Of a DNA stretch of 33,956 nucleotides, positions 15,101 to 23,428 are shown one piece after another; positions within the stretch are counted from its first letter, which is position 1; each line of letters begins with the position of its first letter. The stretch comes from UBA1413 sp964461455. GTDB lineage: Bacteria; Bacteroidota; Bacteroidia; Bacteroidales; Prolixibacteraceae. Location of the stretch: NCBI GenBank assembly GCA_964461455.1, contig CAYWUJ010000029.1, forward strand, positions 1-33,956, given 5' to 3'. Below the pieces are notes generated by a model. It was given only the letters and a program-made list of their open reading frames with translations, was not told the DNA's origin and made no database searches. A program made the translations under genes and the position numbers.

Positions 15101-16297
15101 TCATGTTTCGGAGGAAAAAGCCCTGAAAGTCCCCCCGGTCTCCTGCCATTCACGCATGTCGTGCTGCTGTTGCTTCCATTTTCCGGCGAGCGCACGCAGT
15201 GAGGCGTCGGCATGGGCGAAGAACATCCTGTAGGCATTGCAGAAACGGGGTTTCCGCAGGTCGCCAGGATCCCTGATGCGGTCTTTGGTGCATCCGCCAT
15301 AACATTTGGTGAGCCAGGGACAACGGCGGCACTCCCCGGGAAGGAGCGACTTGGCAGCACCAAAACTCTCCTGCTGTTTGGAATTGAGCATTTGGGAGAG
15401 CCTCCCGGTCATGATATTTCCCAGTTTCCACTTAGGCTCCACAAAAAAGTCGCAGCTGTAAACATTGCCGTTGTGCTCCACCACCACATAGGGACCACAG
15501 TTTTTCATCATGGTGCATTCGGGAGCTTCCATCCCCACATATGTATGAAATACCGACTCAAAATGGCGAATTGAGGTGGTGGGTTCCCCGTTCCGGAAGT
15601 CGGCCATCCAAAGGTCAAAAATACGGCAGAGGAAATGCCCGAAGTGGTCGGCGGTCACCGACCAGGAGGCTGCCCGCGAGGGATCGAGGGGATCGGTCTC
15701 CACCACGGGAATGAACTGCATCCAATTCAATCCCAGCGTTTTATAATAATGATAGAGTTCGTCGGGAAACCGTACCGAATAGTCGGTGAGACAGCAGAGG
15801 ACATTGACGGCGACTCCCTGGGTGAGGAGCATACGGGCGTTGGCTTCCACCCGCTGATGGGTGCCCTGGCCTCCCCTGTCACGGCGATAGTGGTCGTGTA
15901 TATGGGCGGGTCCGTCAAGTGAAAGGCCAACCAGCCACTCATATTTCTTCAGGAATCGGGCCCATTCCTCATCCAGAAGCAGGCCATTGGTCTGCAAACC
16001 ATTTCCTACCGTTTGGTTGCGGCCGTACTTACGCTCCATGGCAATGGCTCTTTCATAAAAGGGCAACCCCATCAGCGTGGGCTCCCCCCCCTGCCAGGTG
16101 ATATTCACCGAGGCTCCCCCCTGTTGCATGACCTGCCTGATCAGCTCCTCCTGGAGGTCATCACTCATCCGGTGCTGCTGCTGCTGCGGGAACAAAGCCT
16201 CCTTTTTCAGATAAAAACAGTACGTGCAGTTAAGGTTGCAGTCGGGACCGGCAGGTTTGACCAGCACCGAGTTCAGCATCTTTGTTCTGAGTGCCAT
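15101..16297 (-). CDS. Radical SAM / SPASM protein, anaerobic sulfatase-maturating enzyme family
   Basis: Members convert an active-site Cys or Ser of sulfatases to formylglycine. The 398-residue product has the radical SAM cluster motif CNLNCTYC (Cys20, 24, 27), WQGGEPTL (SAM/glycine-rich), GLQTNGLLL and GLSLDGP. The SPASM region has EHNGNVYSCDFFVEP, CRRCPWLTKCYGGC and a final RFCNAY for two auxiliary clusters. A longer reading from TTG 16319-16321 is possible, but that codon overlaps a perfect -7 box (16319-16326), so ATG 16295-16297 is preferred. No sulfatase is in the window, so the substrate is elsewhere, or this is another SPASM peptide modifier. It is upstream of iorAB on the same strand, but iorA has its own promoter box. 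Confidence 0.9.
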   Translation of the reverse strand: MALRTKMLNSVLVKPAGPDCNLNCTYCFYLKKEALFPQQQQHRMSDDLQEELIRQVMQQGGASVNITWQGGEPTLMGLPFYERAIAMERKYGRNQTVGNGLQTNGLLLDEEWARFLKKYEWLVGLSLDGPAHIHDHYRRDRGGQGTHQRVEANARMLLTQGVAVNVLCCLTDYSVRFPDELYHYYKTLGLNWMQFIPVVETDPLDPSRAASWSVTADHFGHFLCRIFDLWMADFRNGEPTTSIRHFESVFHTYVGMEAPECTMMKNCGPYVVVEHNGNVYSCDFFVEPKWKLGNIMTGRLSQMLNSKQQESFGAAKSLLPGECRRCPWLTKCYGGCTKDRIRDPGDLRKPRFCNAYRMFFAHADASLRALAGKWKQQQHDMREWQETGGTFRAFSSET

Positions 16298-16318
16298 GGA
16301 TTTTCCCTTCTTTGTCAA

Positions 16319-16326
16319 CAAACATA
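16319..16326 (-). promoter_or_regulatory. Promoter of the radical SAM gene (-7 box decides the start codon)
   Basis: Minus-strand TATGTTTG matches TAnnTTTG exactly, with TTTG (minus strand, 16345-16348) 18 bases upstream as -33. The box covers the TTG at 16319-16321, so that TTG cannot be the translation start of this transcript. Confidence 0.65.
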
Positions 16327-16517
16327 GGCAATTTGAGCGGCAAACAAAACAGAAAATGCAAGTAAATCAAGGGTTCGTTGTTCATAAAATAGTCCCGCAG
16401 ATGTGGTGGAACAGTCCATTTTGTCTATTTTGGTCAGGTCCCGGAAAGGGGCTTCCCCCTGAGAAAATTCAGGATAAAGGGAAAAGAAAAGGAGAACAAA
16501 AAAAGGTCGGTTTAATC

Positions 16518-17249
16518 ATGGATGCACTAACCCGAACAGCACTCCCGGGAGGGAAGAAGAGAAGGAGAAGGCTGAAGAAGCCGGTCCGCAGGTTTTTATG
16601 GGGCGCTGGTTTTGTCCTGTTGATGGTGGTGATATTACCCCCGGTTTTCAGGATCGCAGGAAATTCCGACGGCAGGAGCCACGGACCTGCGCAGGTGACA
16701 AATTTCAGGGATCTCAACAAGGAACATCTCAGGTATGCGAAGTCACGGGGGATCGTTCCCCTGAAAGCGGGCGATGACGCCAGGGAGCAGGCTGAGAAGC
16801 TGGCCGGCCAGGGCAGGCTGGTGGCTGTTAAAGACAACCGGTATTATGTGGTGGCTCACCTGACCCACTCCTACCCTTACCTGACTCCCGAGGCCTCGGC
16901 TTTGCTTGACGAAATCGGAAAACGGTTCCGCAAAAAACTGAAAGAGAAAGAAATGCCGGAGTACCATTTCAAGGTCACCTCACTCCTGCGAACCCCTGAC
17001 AGCCAGAAGAGGCTCCGCAGCGCCAACGGAAATGCCACCACCCAATCGGCCCACCTCTACGGGACGACATTCGACATCACATATAAAAGCCTGACAAAAA
17101 AGAATTTCCTGGGAGGGGAAAGAAGTGTGGCCGACGGGGCCGCCTTGCGCCTGCTCTCGGAAACCATCGGAGAACTGCGCCAGGAGAAAAAACTGGTGGT
17201 GGTCACCGAAAAAAAAGAGCGCTGTTTTCACATTACGGTAAGAAAGTAA
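16518..17249 (+). CDS. DUF5715 family protein, LAS-type metallopeptidase-like
   Basis: A 243-residue envelope protein. The N-terminus is strongly basic (KKRRRRLKKPVRR, 13-25) and is followed by one membrane span (about 27-44), so the rest should face the periplasm. The motif SAHLYGTTFD (177-186) matches the SxHxxGxAxD zinc motif of LAS peptidases (VanY/D-Ala-D-Ala carboxypeptidase group). FHIT near the end supplies a third His (His238), and TSLLRTPDSQKRLR matches the family's substrate-loop Arg region. A peptidoglycan peptidase role is therefore likely but unproven. ATG 16518 is chosen because it directly precedes the basic anchor; the frame is open further upstream without recognisable content. 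It is divergent from the radical SAM gene and 67 bases before the TonB receptor. Confidence 0.85.
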   Translation: MDALTRTALPGGKKRRRRLKKPVRRFLWGAGFVLLMVVILPPVFRIAGNSDGRSHGPAQVTNFRDLNKEHLRYAKSRGIVPLKAGDDAREQAEKLAGQGRLVAVKDNRYYVVAHLTHSYPYLTPEASALLDEIGKRFRKKLKEKEMPEYHFKVTSLLRTPDSQKRLRSANGNATTQSAHLYGTTFDITYKSLTKKNFLGGERSVADGAALRLLSETIGELRQEKKLVVVTEKKERCFHITVRK

Positions 17250-17303
17250 TTCCCGGGGTAAACAATAATTCCCTTTTGTCATGGTTAATTGAAGAGCTCC
17301 TCT

Positions 17304-17311
17304 TAGATTTG
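17304..17311 (+). promoter_or_regulatory. -7 promoter element immediately before the TonB receptor start codon
   Basis: TAGATTTG matches TAnnTTTG exactly and ends only five bases before ATG 17317, which would give a nearly leaderless mRNA. A TTTG at 17275-17278 is 25 bases upstream, longer than the usual spacing, so this may be a chance match. Confidence 0.4.
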
Positions 17312-17316
17312 CGATC

Positions 17317-19734
17317 ATGAATTTCAAAGCCTTCACTCTTTTATGGTTACTGACCGGCATGGTTGTCTGGGGGGCCCGGGGACAGGGCAGCAATGCCACC
17401 CTCACGGGGAAAGTCACGGGTAAGGAGGGTGCTGCGCTGGAGCTGGTCAACATCTCGCTGCGCAATTATCCCATAGGCACCACCACCAGCCGGAAGGGGG
17501 AATATCTGTTGCGCATCCCGGCGCGGCGTGAGGTCACCGTGGTCTTCTCGGCCATTGGGTTTAAGGCTGTGGAACGAACGGTCACGGCAGCCATAGAGGA
17601 GAGACTCACCATCGACGTGGTGATGGAAGAGCTTACCGAGGAGATCGGAGAGGTCAGAATCACCGAAACCCGGAAAAACAGGGGAACCATCGAACGCATC
17701 GACCCTCAGATGATCAATAATCTTCCGGTATCAGGCAGCGGATCGGTGGAAGCCCTGATCAAAACCCTGCCCGGGGTATCCTCCAATAATGAGCTGAGTT
17801 CCCAGTATTCGGTGCGCGGGGGCAACTTCGACGAGAACCTCGTTTATGTCAACGATGTGGAGATCTACCGCCCTTTTCTGATCAGATCGGGACAACAGGA
17901 AGGACTGAGTTTCATCAACAGCGACCTGGTGTCGTCGATAGAGTTTTCAGCAGGAGGATTCCAGTCAAAATACGGCGACAAGATGTCGAGCGTTCTCGAC
18001 ATCAAATACCGGAGGCCTTCTGATTTCAGGGGGTCGGCATCGGCCAGCCTCCTGGGGGGTTCCTTTCATATCGAGGATGTGGCCATGAAGGGAAGACTGT
18101 CACACATCACAGGAGTCCGCTACAAGAGTAACAGGTACCTCCTGGGAACCCTCGATGAGCAGGGAGAATATGATCCCCGCTTCGTCGACCTGCAGACCCA
18201 CATCACCTACCGGCTCACCGACCGGCTCGATATCTCCTTCCTCGGAAATATCGCCGAAAACATCTACCGCTTCATTCCGCAGACCAGGGAGACCACCTTC
18301 GGAACCTGGCAAACCCCCCTGAATACCAAAATCTATTTCGAGGGGAGCGAGGAGGACAGCTACAAGACCCTTCTGGGCGCCCTGACCGTTAACTTTCACC
18401 CCTCCAACAACCTGAATTTCAAATTTATCGCTTCTGCCTATGCCGCTTCTGAAGCCGAGTCTTACGATATCCTGGGGGATTATTACCTCAATGAGCTGGA
18501 ACGCAACATGTCATCGGAGGAGTTTGGCGACAGCGTTCTCAACCTGGGCGTGGGGACTTTCCTGAACCACGCCCGCAATACCCTGGATGCCCGCGTGATG
18601 AGCATCGCCCACAGGGGAGCCTTCAACAGCGAACGCCATCTGCTGAACTGGGGAATCGGGATCCAGCATGAGTCGATCGATAATTCCATCAATGAGTGGA
18701 TCTACCGCGACTCCACAGGTTACTCGCTGCCCTATTCCGACCGGGAAGTCCTTCTTTACTATACCCTGAACAGTAAAGCGAAGCTCTCCACCAACCGGAT
18801 CACAGGATTCTTCCAGGACACCTGGCAGTTTCCCTTTTTGTCGGGTGATCTCTATCTCACGGGAGGGATCAGGGCCCATTACTGGGATTTTAACCGGGAA
18901 CTCCTGGTGTCGCCACGTTTCACCTTCCATTTCTTTCCGGACTGGGAGTCCAATGTCTCTTTCCGCCTGTCGGCGGGAATGTACCATCAACCGGCCTTCT
19001 TCAGGGAACTGATCACTCCCTCGGGAACCATCAATACCGGCAACAAGGCGCAACGTTCCTTCCAGGTACTGGCAGGCAGCGACTACATCTTTACGGCATG
19101 GAACCGTCCCTTCAGGTTCACGTCGGAGGCCTATTACAAGTACATGTCACGGCTGGTGCCTTACCAGATTGACAATGTACGCATCAGGTACCTTTCCGGA
19201 GAAGTGTCGGAGGGCTACGCCGCAGGCGTCGACATGAAAATCAACGGTGAGTTTGTGAGCGGCGTGCAGTCATGGGCCAGCCTGTCGCTGATGCAGACCC
19301 GCGAGAACATTGCAGGCGACGGTTACGGATACCTTCCCCGCCCTACCGACCAGCTTGTGAACTTCAGCCTTCTCTTCCAGGACTATCTCCCCGGCAACCC
19401 CACCTGGAAAATGCACCTGGCAGGGTATTACGGATCGCGCCTGCCCACGGGACCTCCCAACTCCGAGAGGTTCCAGGATGTCTTCAGGATGCCTCCCTAC
19501 AGGAGAATCGACATGGGGGTTTCCAAGGTGCTGATCAGTGAAAGCAGACCGTCGGCCAACCGGTGGCTGCGGAATTTCAGGGACCTTTCCCTTAGTCTCG
19601 AAGTCTTTAACCTGCTAAACATCAATAACACAGTCTCCTATTTCTGGGTGTCGAGCAGCTACGGCGACATGTTCGCCGTCCCCAACTACCTCACCTCCCG
19701 GAAAATCAACCTGAAACTGGCCATCACTTTCTGA
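17317..19734 (+). CDS. TonB-dependent outer-membrane receptor with carboxypeptidase-regulatory-like domain
   Basis: Energy-coupled outer-membrane importer of 805 residues. After a signal peptide (about 1-23, ending ARGQ) comes a carboxypeptidase-regulatory-like domain at 27-110 (LTGKVTGKEGAALELVNISL, TTTSRKGEYLL). Then comes the plug domain at about 130-240 (LPVSGSGSVEALIKTLPGVSS, QYSVRGGNFDENLVYVNDVEI, SIEFSAGGFQSKYGDK) and a 22-strand-type barrel ending in a terminal Phe (KLAITF), the signal for barrel assembly. It is shorter than SusC proteins and has no SusD partner beside it, so a siderophore, peptide or cofactor substrate is as likely as a glycan. Located between the DUF5715 peptidase and phzF-like genes, all on the plus strand. 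Substrate unknown. Confidence 0.93.
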   Translation: MNFKAFTLLWLLTGMVVWGARGQGSNATLTGKVTGKEGAALELVNISLRNYPIGTTTSRKGEYLLRIPARREVTVVFSAIGFKAVERTVTAAIEERLTIDVVMEELTEEIGEVRITETRKNRGTIERIDPQMINNLPVSGSGSVEALIKTLPGVSSNNELSSQYSVRGGNFDENLVYVNDVEIYRPFLIRSGQQEGLSFINSDLVSSIEFSAGGFQSKYGDKMSSVLDIKYRRPSDFRGSASASLLGGSFHIEDVAMKGRLSHITGVRYKSNRYLLGTLDEQGEYDPRFVDLQTHITYRLTDRLDISFLGNIAENIYRFIPQTRETTFGTWQTPLNTKIYFEGSEEDSYKTLLGALTVNFHPSNNLNFKFIASAYAASEAESYDILGDYYLNELERNMSSEEFGDSVLNLGVGTFLNHARNTLDARVMSIAHRGAFNSERHLLNWGIGIQHESIDNSINEWIYRDSTGYSLPYSDREVLLYYTLNSKAKLSTNRITGFFQDTWQFPFLSGDLYLTGGIRAHYWDFNRELLVSPRFTFHFFPDWESNVSFRLSAGMYHQPAFFRELITPSGTINTGNKAQRSFQVLAGSDYIFTAWNRPFRFTSEAYYKYMSRLVPYQIDNVRIRYLSGEVSEGYAAGVDMKINGEFVSGVQSWASLSLMQTRENIAGDGYGYLPRPTDQLVNFSLLFQDYLPGNPTWKMHLAGYYGSRLPTGPPNSERFQDVFRMPPYRRIDMGVSKVLISESRPSANRWLRNFRDLSLSLEVFNLLNINNTVSYFWVSSSYGDMFAVPNYLTSRKINLKLAITF

Positions 19735-19771
19735 TCTCATTTTTCTGTGTCTGTTTTTTGCACTTCTGCCG

Positions 19772-19801
19772 TTGGAAATGGACTCCCCGTTTGTATATTT
19801 A
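19772..19801 (+). promoter_or_regulatory. Promoter of the PhzF-family gene
   Basis: TTG at 19772-19774, a 19-base spacer, then TATATTTA (19794-19801), one mismatch from TAnnTTTG. Spacing is what Bacteroidota promoters normally show, and the leader would be about 18 bases. Confidence 0.55.
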
Positions 19802-19823
19802 CACGACATAATAATATACACCG

Positions 19824-20606
19824 ATGAGACTCCGAATTTTCCAGGCCGACGCCTTCACGGATGAACTCTTCAGCGGAAACCCCGCTGCCGTGATTCCCTT
19901 GGAGGAGTGGCTTCCCGATGATCTGTTGCAGAAGATAGCGTTGGAAAACAACCTTTCAGAAACCGCTTTTTACATTCCCGGGGAGGATTGTTTTCATCTC
20001 CGGTGGTTTACCCCGGCGACCGAGGTAAGTCTCTGCGGGCATGCCACCCTGGCCACGGCCCATATTCTCTTCACCCATATGCAGTATGACGGCGATGTGA
20101 TCGTCTTCAAAACCCTGAGCGGAGAACTGACTGTAGTCCGGAAAAATGGCCTCCTCTATATGGATTTCCCCGTCTCCCCGCTGAAGGTTCACCCGACGCC
20201 ACAGGGACTGACCGCAAGTTTGGGGTTACGCCCCATAGAAGTACACCATGCCGGGAAATATCTTCTGGCCGTTTATAAAAATGAGGCCGAGGTGCGCCGT
20301 ATAGTCCCCGACTTTCCCGGACTGGTCAGGCTTCCCTTTCTGGGGATTATCGTGACCGCTCCCGGTGACGGGGTAGACTTCGTCAGTCGTTTTTTTGCCC
20401 CGGCCATGGGGATCAACGAAGACCCGGCGACAGGGTCGGCCCATACCGCTCTGATCCCCTACTGGTCGGCACGGCTCGGGAAAAAGGAACTTCAGGCCAT
20501 CCAGGTCTCCCGCCGCGGGGGGACCATGCGGTGTGAAGACCACGGCGACCGCGTGAAAATCGGCGGCAAGGCCGTCACCTTCATGGAGGGAATCATCATT
20601 ACCTGA
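19824..20606 (+). CDS. PhzF family protein (isomerase/epimerase-like)
   Basis: A 260-residue cytosolic protein of the diaminopimelate-epimerase-fold PhzF family. Motifs are intact: FSGNPAAV (16-23), Glu46 in LSETAFY (the catalytic acid/base in PhzF), EVSLCGHATLA (67-77), and DPATGSAH (200-207) for phosphate or carboxylate binding. PhzF itself isomerises a phenazine precursor, but no other phenazine genes are here, so the label gives only the chemistry class (proton shift on a small acid), not a pathway. ATG 19824 fits the family start and lies 22 bases past a good promoter. It stands alone, followed by a 327-base gap. Confidence 0.9.
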   Translation: MRLRIFQADAFTDELFSGNPAAVIPLEEWLPDDLLQKIALENNLSETAFYIPGEDCFHLRWFTPATEVSLCGHATLATAHILFTHMQYDGDVIVFKTLSGELTVVRKNGLLYMDFPVSPLKVHPTPQGLTASLGLRPIEVHHAGKYLLAVYKNEAEVRRIVPDFPGLVRLPFLGIIVTAPGDGVDFVSRFFAPAMGINEDPATGSAHTALIPYWSARLGKKELQAIQVSRRGGTMRCEDHGDRVKIGGKAVTFMEGIIIT

Positions 20607-20826
20607 GAATTACCGACCATTCCGGAGAACTCAGGAAAGCCGGATACCGCTTCTGAACTTTTAACTCCATAATCCCGGAAAACTACCTAAAGGCGGCACC
20701 CGCTTGTGACCCTGTGCCTCTCAAAAAGCTGTCTTTCACCCTTTCCTGAACAGCCGGCAAATTCCGGCACCTCCAAACCACTGATTATTAATGGATTCCA
20801 AAAATGAAAAAATTTAGGCTAAATTC

Positions 20827-20841
20827 TTCCCAATTTGGGAA
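20827..20841. promoter_or_regulatory. Palindrome TTCCCAA-T-TTGGGAA, possible operator
   Basis: Perfect 7-base arms around one central base, just upstream of the predicted -7 box of the sigma-54 response regulator gene. The location is where a repressor or the regulator itself might bind. The protein is unknown. Confidence 0.35.
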
Positions 20842-20848
20842 ATAATTG

Positions 20849-20856
20849 TATCTTTA
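20849..20856 (+). promoter_or_regulatory. Likely -7 element of the response regulator gene
   Basis: TATCTTTA differs from TAnnTTTG at the last base only. It would place the transcript start near 20860 and give a leader of about 74 bases. Confidence 0.4.
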
Positions 20857-20861
20857 GGCCT

Positions 20862-20883
20862 GCAAACCACACCTCTGGTTTGC
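20862..20883 (+). promoter_or_regulatory. Hairpin at the predicted 5' end of the regulator mRNA
   Basis: GCAAACCA (20862-20869) pairs perfectly with TGGTTTGC (20876-20883) around a 6-base CACCTC loop. It would sit at the very start of the transcript, where stem-loops often protect mRNA. No T-run follows, so it is not a terminator. Confidence 0.45.
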
Positions 20884-20933
20884 CGGACGCGCAGCAGGCA
20901 GATGTAAAGACACAAGACCTAAAATACAGTTTT

Positions 20934-22310
20934 ATGAATACCCCTCATGAAAAAAGTAAATACAGAGTATTTATTGTTGAAGACAATGAATTGTATGCCA
21001 AAGTACTGAAGAAGCAGCTGGAGAACAGCCAGTATGAGATTTCCGTATTTCATTCGGGCCGCAGTTGTCTGGCCCACATGTACCAGAGGCCAGCGGTGAT
21101 CACCCTTGATTACCGTTTACCCGACATCGGAGGGGATGATATGCTGACTGCCCTGCTGAATCTGGATCCTGCGGTGCATGTCATTATCATTTCGGGGCAG
21201 GATGAGATAGAGACGGCGGTGAAGCTTCTGAAAGCGGGGGCTTACGATTACCTTGTCAAGGGTCCCGATACCCGGGAACGGCTGTTCCACACGGTAAAGA
21301 ACATTTACAGTTCCGATCAGTTGCGTCAGGAGAACGAAACCCTGAAGATTGCCATCCACGAGAGATATGATTTCAGGAAGCTGATCAAGGGGAACAGCCG
21401 GCAGATCGAGCGTATCTTTTCCCTGATGGGAAAGGCGACGACCACGAACATTTCGGTCTCGGTCACCGGGGAAACGGGTACCGGTAAGGAATTGGTGGCC
21501 AAGGGCATCCATTTTAATTCGAGGCGTAAGAGTCAGCCTTTTGTGGCCGTCAATGTTTCCGCGATTCCCGAAGGGCTCATCGAGAGTGAGTTGTTTGGGC
21601 ATGAGAAGGGGGCATTTACGGGGGCCGATTCGCGCAAAATCGGCAAGTTCGAGCAGGCAAACGGGGGCACCCTTTTTCTTGATGAGATTGCCGACCTCGA
21701 CCTGAGTCTTCAGGCCAAGCTTCTCAGGGTGATCCAGGAGCGGGAGCTTACCCGCCTGGGAGGAAGCCAGGTAATCGCCCTCGATGTGCGCATCATCACG
21801 GCCACCCATAAAAATCTGGAGAGCCTGGTCAACGACCATAAATTCCGGCAGGACCTCTACTACCGTCTGCTGGGGTTACCGATCCACCTGCCCCCGTTGC
21901 GGGAAAGGGGAAACGACGTGATCATGCTGTCCAAATTTTTCGCCGATGAATTCTGCCGTGAAAACGGCATGGATACCAAAACCCTGACAGCGGCAGCCAA
22001 GGAGGCGCTTCTGGGGTACACCTTCCCCGGGAATGTCAGGGAATTGAAGGCCCTCACCGAGCTGGCCTGCGTGCTGAGTACCGGCAATGCCATCGACAGG
22101 GAACATTTCCAGTTCACCCTCAACGGAACCTCCATCAACCTTTTGTCTGAAGAAAAAACCATGGAGGAATACACCAGAGACATCATCAGTCACTATCTGG
22201 AGAAGTACAACCAAAATGTAAAGCTGGTTTCCGGCAAGCTGGGTGTCGGAAAATCGACGATTTACAGGTTTTTGCAGCTCAACGGCCAGAAAGTGAATAT
22301 TACGGCGTAA
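20934..22310 (+). CDS. Sigma-54-dependent response regulator (NtrC family)
   Basis: Transcription activator of 458 residues. The receiver domain (10-125) has acidic pocket Glu16/Asp17, phospho-acceptor Asp59 in LDYRLPD, Ser87 and Lys109. The AAA+ domain (about 148-375) has Walker A GETGTGKE (179-186), the sigma-54-contact loop GAFTGA (226-231), Walker B LFLDE (247-251) and YRLLGLPIHLPPLRER. A C-terminal Fis-type helix-turn-helix (KLGVGKSTIYRFL) binds enhancer DNA. ATG 20934 is chosen because the receiver begins right after it; the open frame above it covers the leader hairpin. No histidine kinase is adjacent, so it is an orphan regulator here. It should act at sigma-54 promoters; I found none in the window that fits GG-N10-GC convincingly. 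Confidence 0.95.
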   Translation: MNTPHEKSKYRVFIVEDNELYAKVLKKQLENSQYEISVFHSGRSCLAHMYQRPAVITLDYRLPDIGGDDMLTALLNLDPAVHVIIISGQDEIETAVKLLKAGAYDYLVKGPDTRERLFHTVKNIYSSDQLRQENETLKIAIHERYDFRKLIKGNSRQIERIFSLMGKATTTNISVSVTGETGTGKELVAKGIHFNSRRKSQPFVAVNVSAIPEGLIESELFGHEKGAFTGADSRKIGKFEQANGGTLFLDEIADLDLSLQAKLLRVIQERELTRLGGSQVIALDVRIITATHKNLESLVNDHKFRQDLYYRLLGLPIHLPPLRERGNDVIMLSKFFADEFCRENGMDTKTLTAAAKEALLGYTFPGNVRELKALTELACVLSTGNAIDREHFQFTLNGTSINLLSEEKTMEEYTRDIISHYLEKYNQNVKLVSGKLGVGKSTIYRFLQLNGQKVNITA

Positions 22311-22396
22311 CGACCGTTTCGGTGGCGGCCCTTATCGCCTCCATTCTGCGCATCGCTGTGGCGTCATGGTTATGGGGTGACGACCGTTTCGATGCC
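22300..22396. repeat. Imperfect 27-base direct repeat at the convergent 3' ends of the regulator and fabD
   Basis: Copy 1 (22300-22326) and copy 2 (22370-22396) match at 22 of 27 positions, with the core ACGACCGTTTCG identical. Copy 2 is the 3' end of fabD; read on the minus strand, copy 1 also encodes ETVVTP followed by a stop, like the FabD C-terminus. Copy 1 overlaps the last codons of the response regulator. Confidence 0.6.
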
Positions 22397-23260
22397 TTCA
22401 ACTACGGCGTCAGGAGCTATTTTCTTCACCATTCCCTGAAGGGCCTTCCCGGGGCCTACCTCCATGAAATAGTCGGCCCCGTCTTTCACCATATTCTGTA
22501 CCGAACGCGTCCACAATACCGGAGAGGTCAGCTGGCTGACGAGGTTATGCCTGATGGTTTCGGGGTCGGTTGTCGGAAGGGCGGAGACATTCTGGTAAAC
22601 GGGGCACCCCGGGGTGGTAAAACGCACCGACCTGATGGCTTCCGCCAGTTCGTCGTGGGCCGGTTCCATCAGGGGAGAGTGGAAGGCTCCTCCCACCACG
22701 AGTTTAAGGACTCTCTTGGCCCCGCGGGCGGGAAGCAGTTCACACGCCTTGTCAATGCCGGAAAGGGAACCCGATATCACCACCTGTCCCGGACAATTAA
22801 AATTGGCGGGAACGATGATATCGTCGATCGAGGCACACACCTCAGCAATGGTGTCGTCGTCGAGGCCCACCACGGCGGCCATGCCCGAGGGCATCAGGTC
22901 ACAGGCCTTCTGCATCGCCAGGGCGCGTTTGTGGACCAGAATGAGGCCATCCTCAAAGGTGAGGGCCCCGGCAGCCGTAAGTGCTGAAAACTCGCCCAGG
23001 GAATGGCCGGCCACCATATCGGGAAGAAAACCATCCATCACCCTGGACAGAATCACACTGTGCAAAAAAATGGCAGGCTGGGTCACCCTGGTCTGTTTCA
23101 GATCGTCGACCGTGCCTTCAAACATAATGTCCGTAATGCGGAACCCCAGCAGTTCATCAGCCGTCTCAAACATCTCACGGGCAACGGGTGAATGATCATA
23201 CAAATCTTTGCCCATTCCGGGATATTGCGCTCCCTGGCCGGGAAAAACAAATGCCTTCAT
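22370..23260 (-). CDS. fabD: Malonyl-CoA:ACP transacylase
   Basis: Loads malonyl groups from CoA onto acyl carrier protein for fatty-acid synthesis in the cytosol. The 296-residue protein has the oxyanion motif FPGQGAQYPGMG (6-17), nucleophile Ser87 in GHSLGE, Arg112 that binds the malonyl carboxylate, and catalytic His194 in GAFHSPLM. GQVVISG (158-164) is also typical. Length is slightly under the usual ~305 and nothing is missing. It is not in a fab cluster: it converges with the sigma-54 regulator and is divergent from the GH92 gene. A perfect minus-strand -7 box lies about 25 bases upstream of the ATG. Confidence 0.96.
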   Translation of the reverse strand: MKAFVFPGQGAQYPGMGKDLYDHSPVAREMFETADELLGFRITDIMFEGTVDDLKQTRVTQPAIFLHSVILSRVMDGFLPDMVAGHSLGEFSALTAAGALTFEDGLILVHKRALAMQKACDLMPSGMAAVVGLDDDTIAEVCASIDDIIVPANFNCPGQVVISGSLSGIDKACELLPARGAKRVLKLVVGGAFHSPLMEPAHDELAEAIRSVRFTTPGCPVYQNVSALPTTDPETIRHNLVSQLTSPVLWTRSVQNMVKDGADYFMEVGPGKALQGMVKKIAPDAVVEGIETVVTP

Positions 23261-23284
23261 CCTTTTTTACTTTTCTGTTTACGG

Positions 23285-23292
23285 CAAAGATA
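23285..23292 (-). promoter_or_regulatory. Bacteroidota -7 promoter element of fabD
   Basis: Minus-strand TATCTTTG matches TAnnTTTG exactly, about 25 bases before ATG 23260. No -33 element stands out. Confidence 0.6.
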
Positions 23293-23428
23293 AGGGAATC
23301 CTCTCTTCCGGAAGCAGAACCCGGGGCCGACAGGGGCTGCCCGTGACAAAATTTAACGCTTCCTCTTGTTTTTTCAAACTCCCGGTCAGAATTTTCTATA
23401 CTCCCCTGCCGGAAATCGTTAATTGGAT

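Larger units (their letters stand above)
20607..20933 (+). other. Intergenic region with structured leader upstream of the sigma-54 regulator
   Basis: This 327-base gap holds no credible gene; the longest ATG-started frame seen is a few codons. Features are clustered at its right half: a palindrome (20827-20841), a -7-like box (20849-20856) and a hairpin (20862-20883). The left part (20607-20820) shows no terminator hairpin with a T-run and nothing else I can name. Confidence 0.6.

Noticed and set aside
17317..19734. TonB receptor plus GH genes as a polysaccharide utilisation locus
   Set aside because: There is no SusD gene, the receptor is shorter than SusC proteins, and the GH115 and GH92 genes are several kilobases away with other genes between.
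19735..20606. PhzF gene as evidence for phenazine synthesis
   Set aside because: No other phz gene is present; PhzF-family proteins are widespread and the label indicates fold and chemistry class only.
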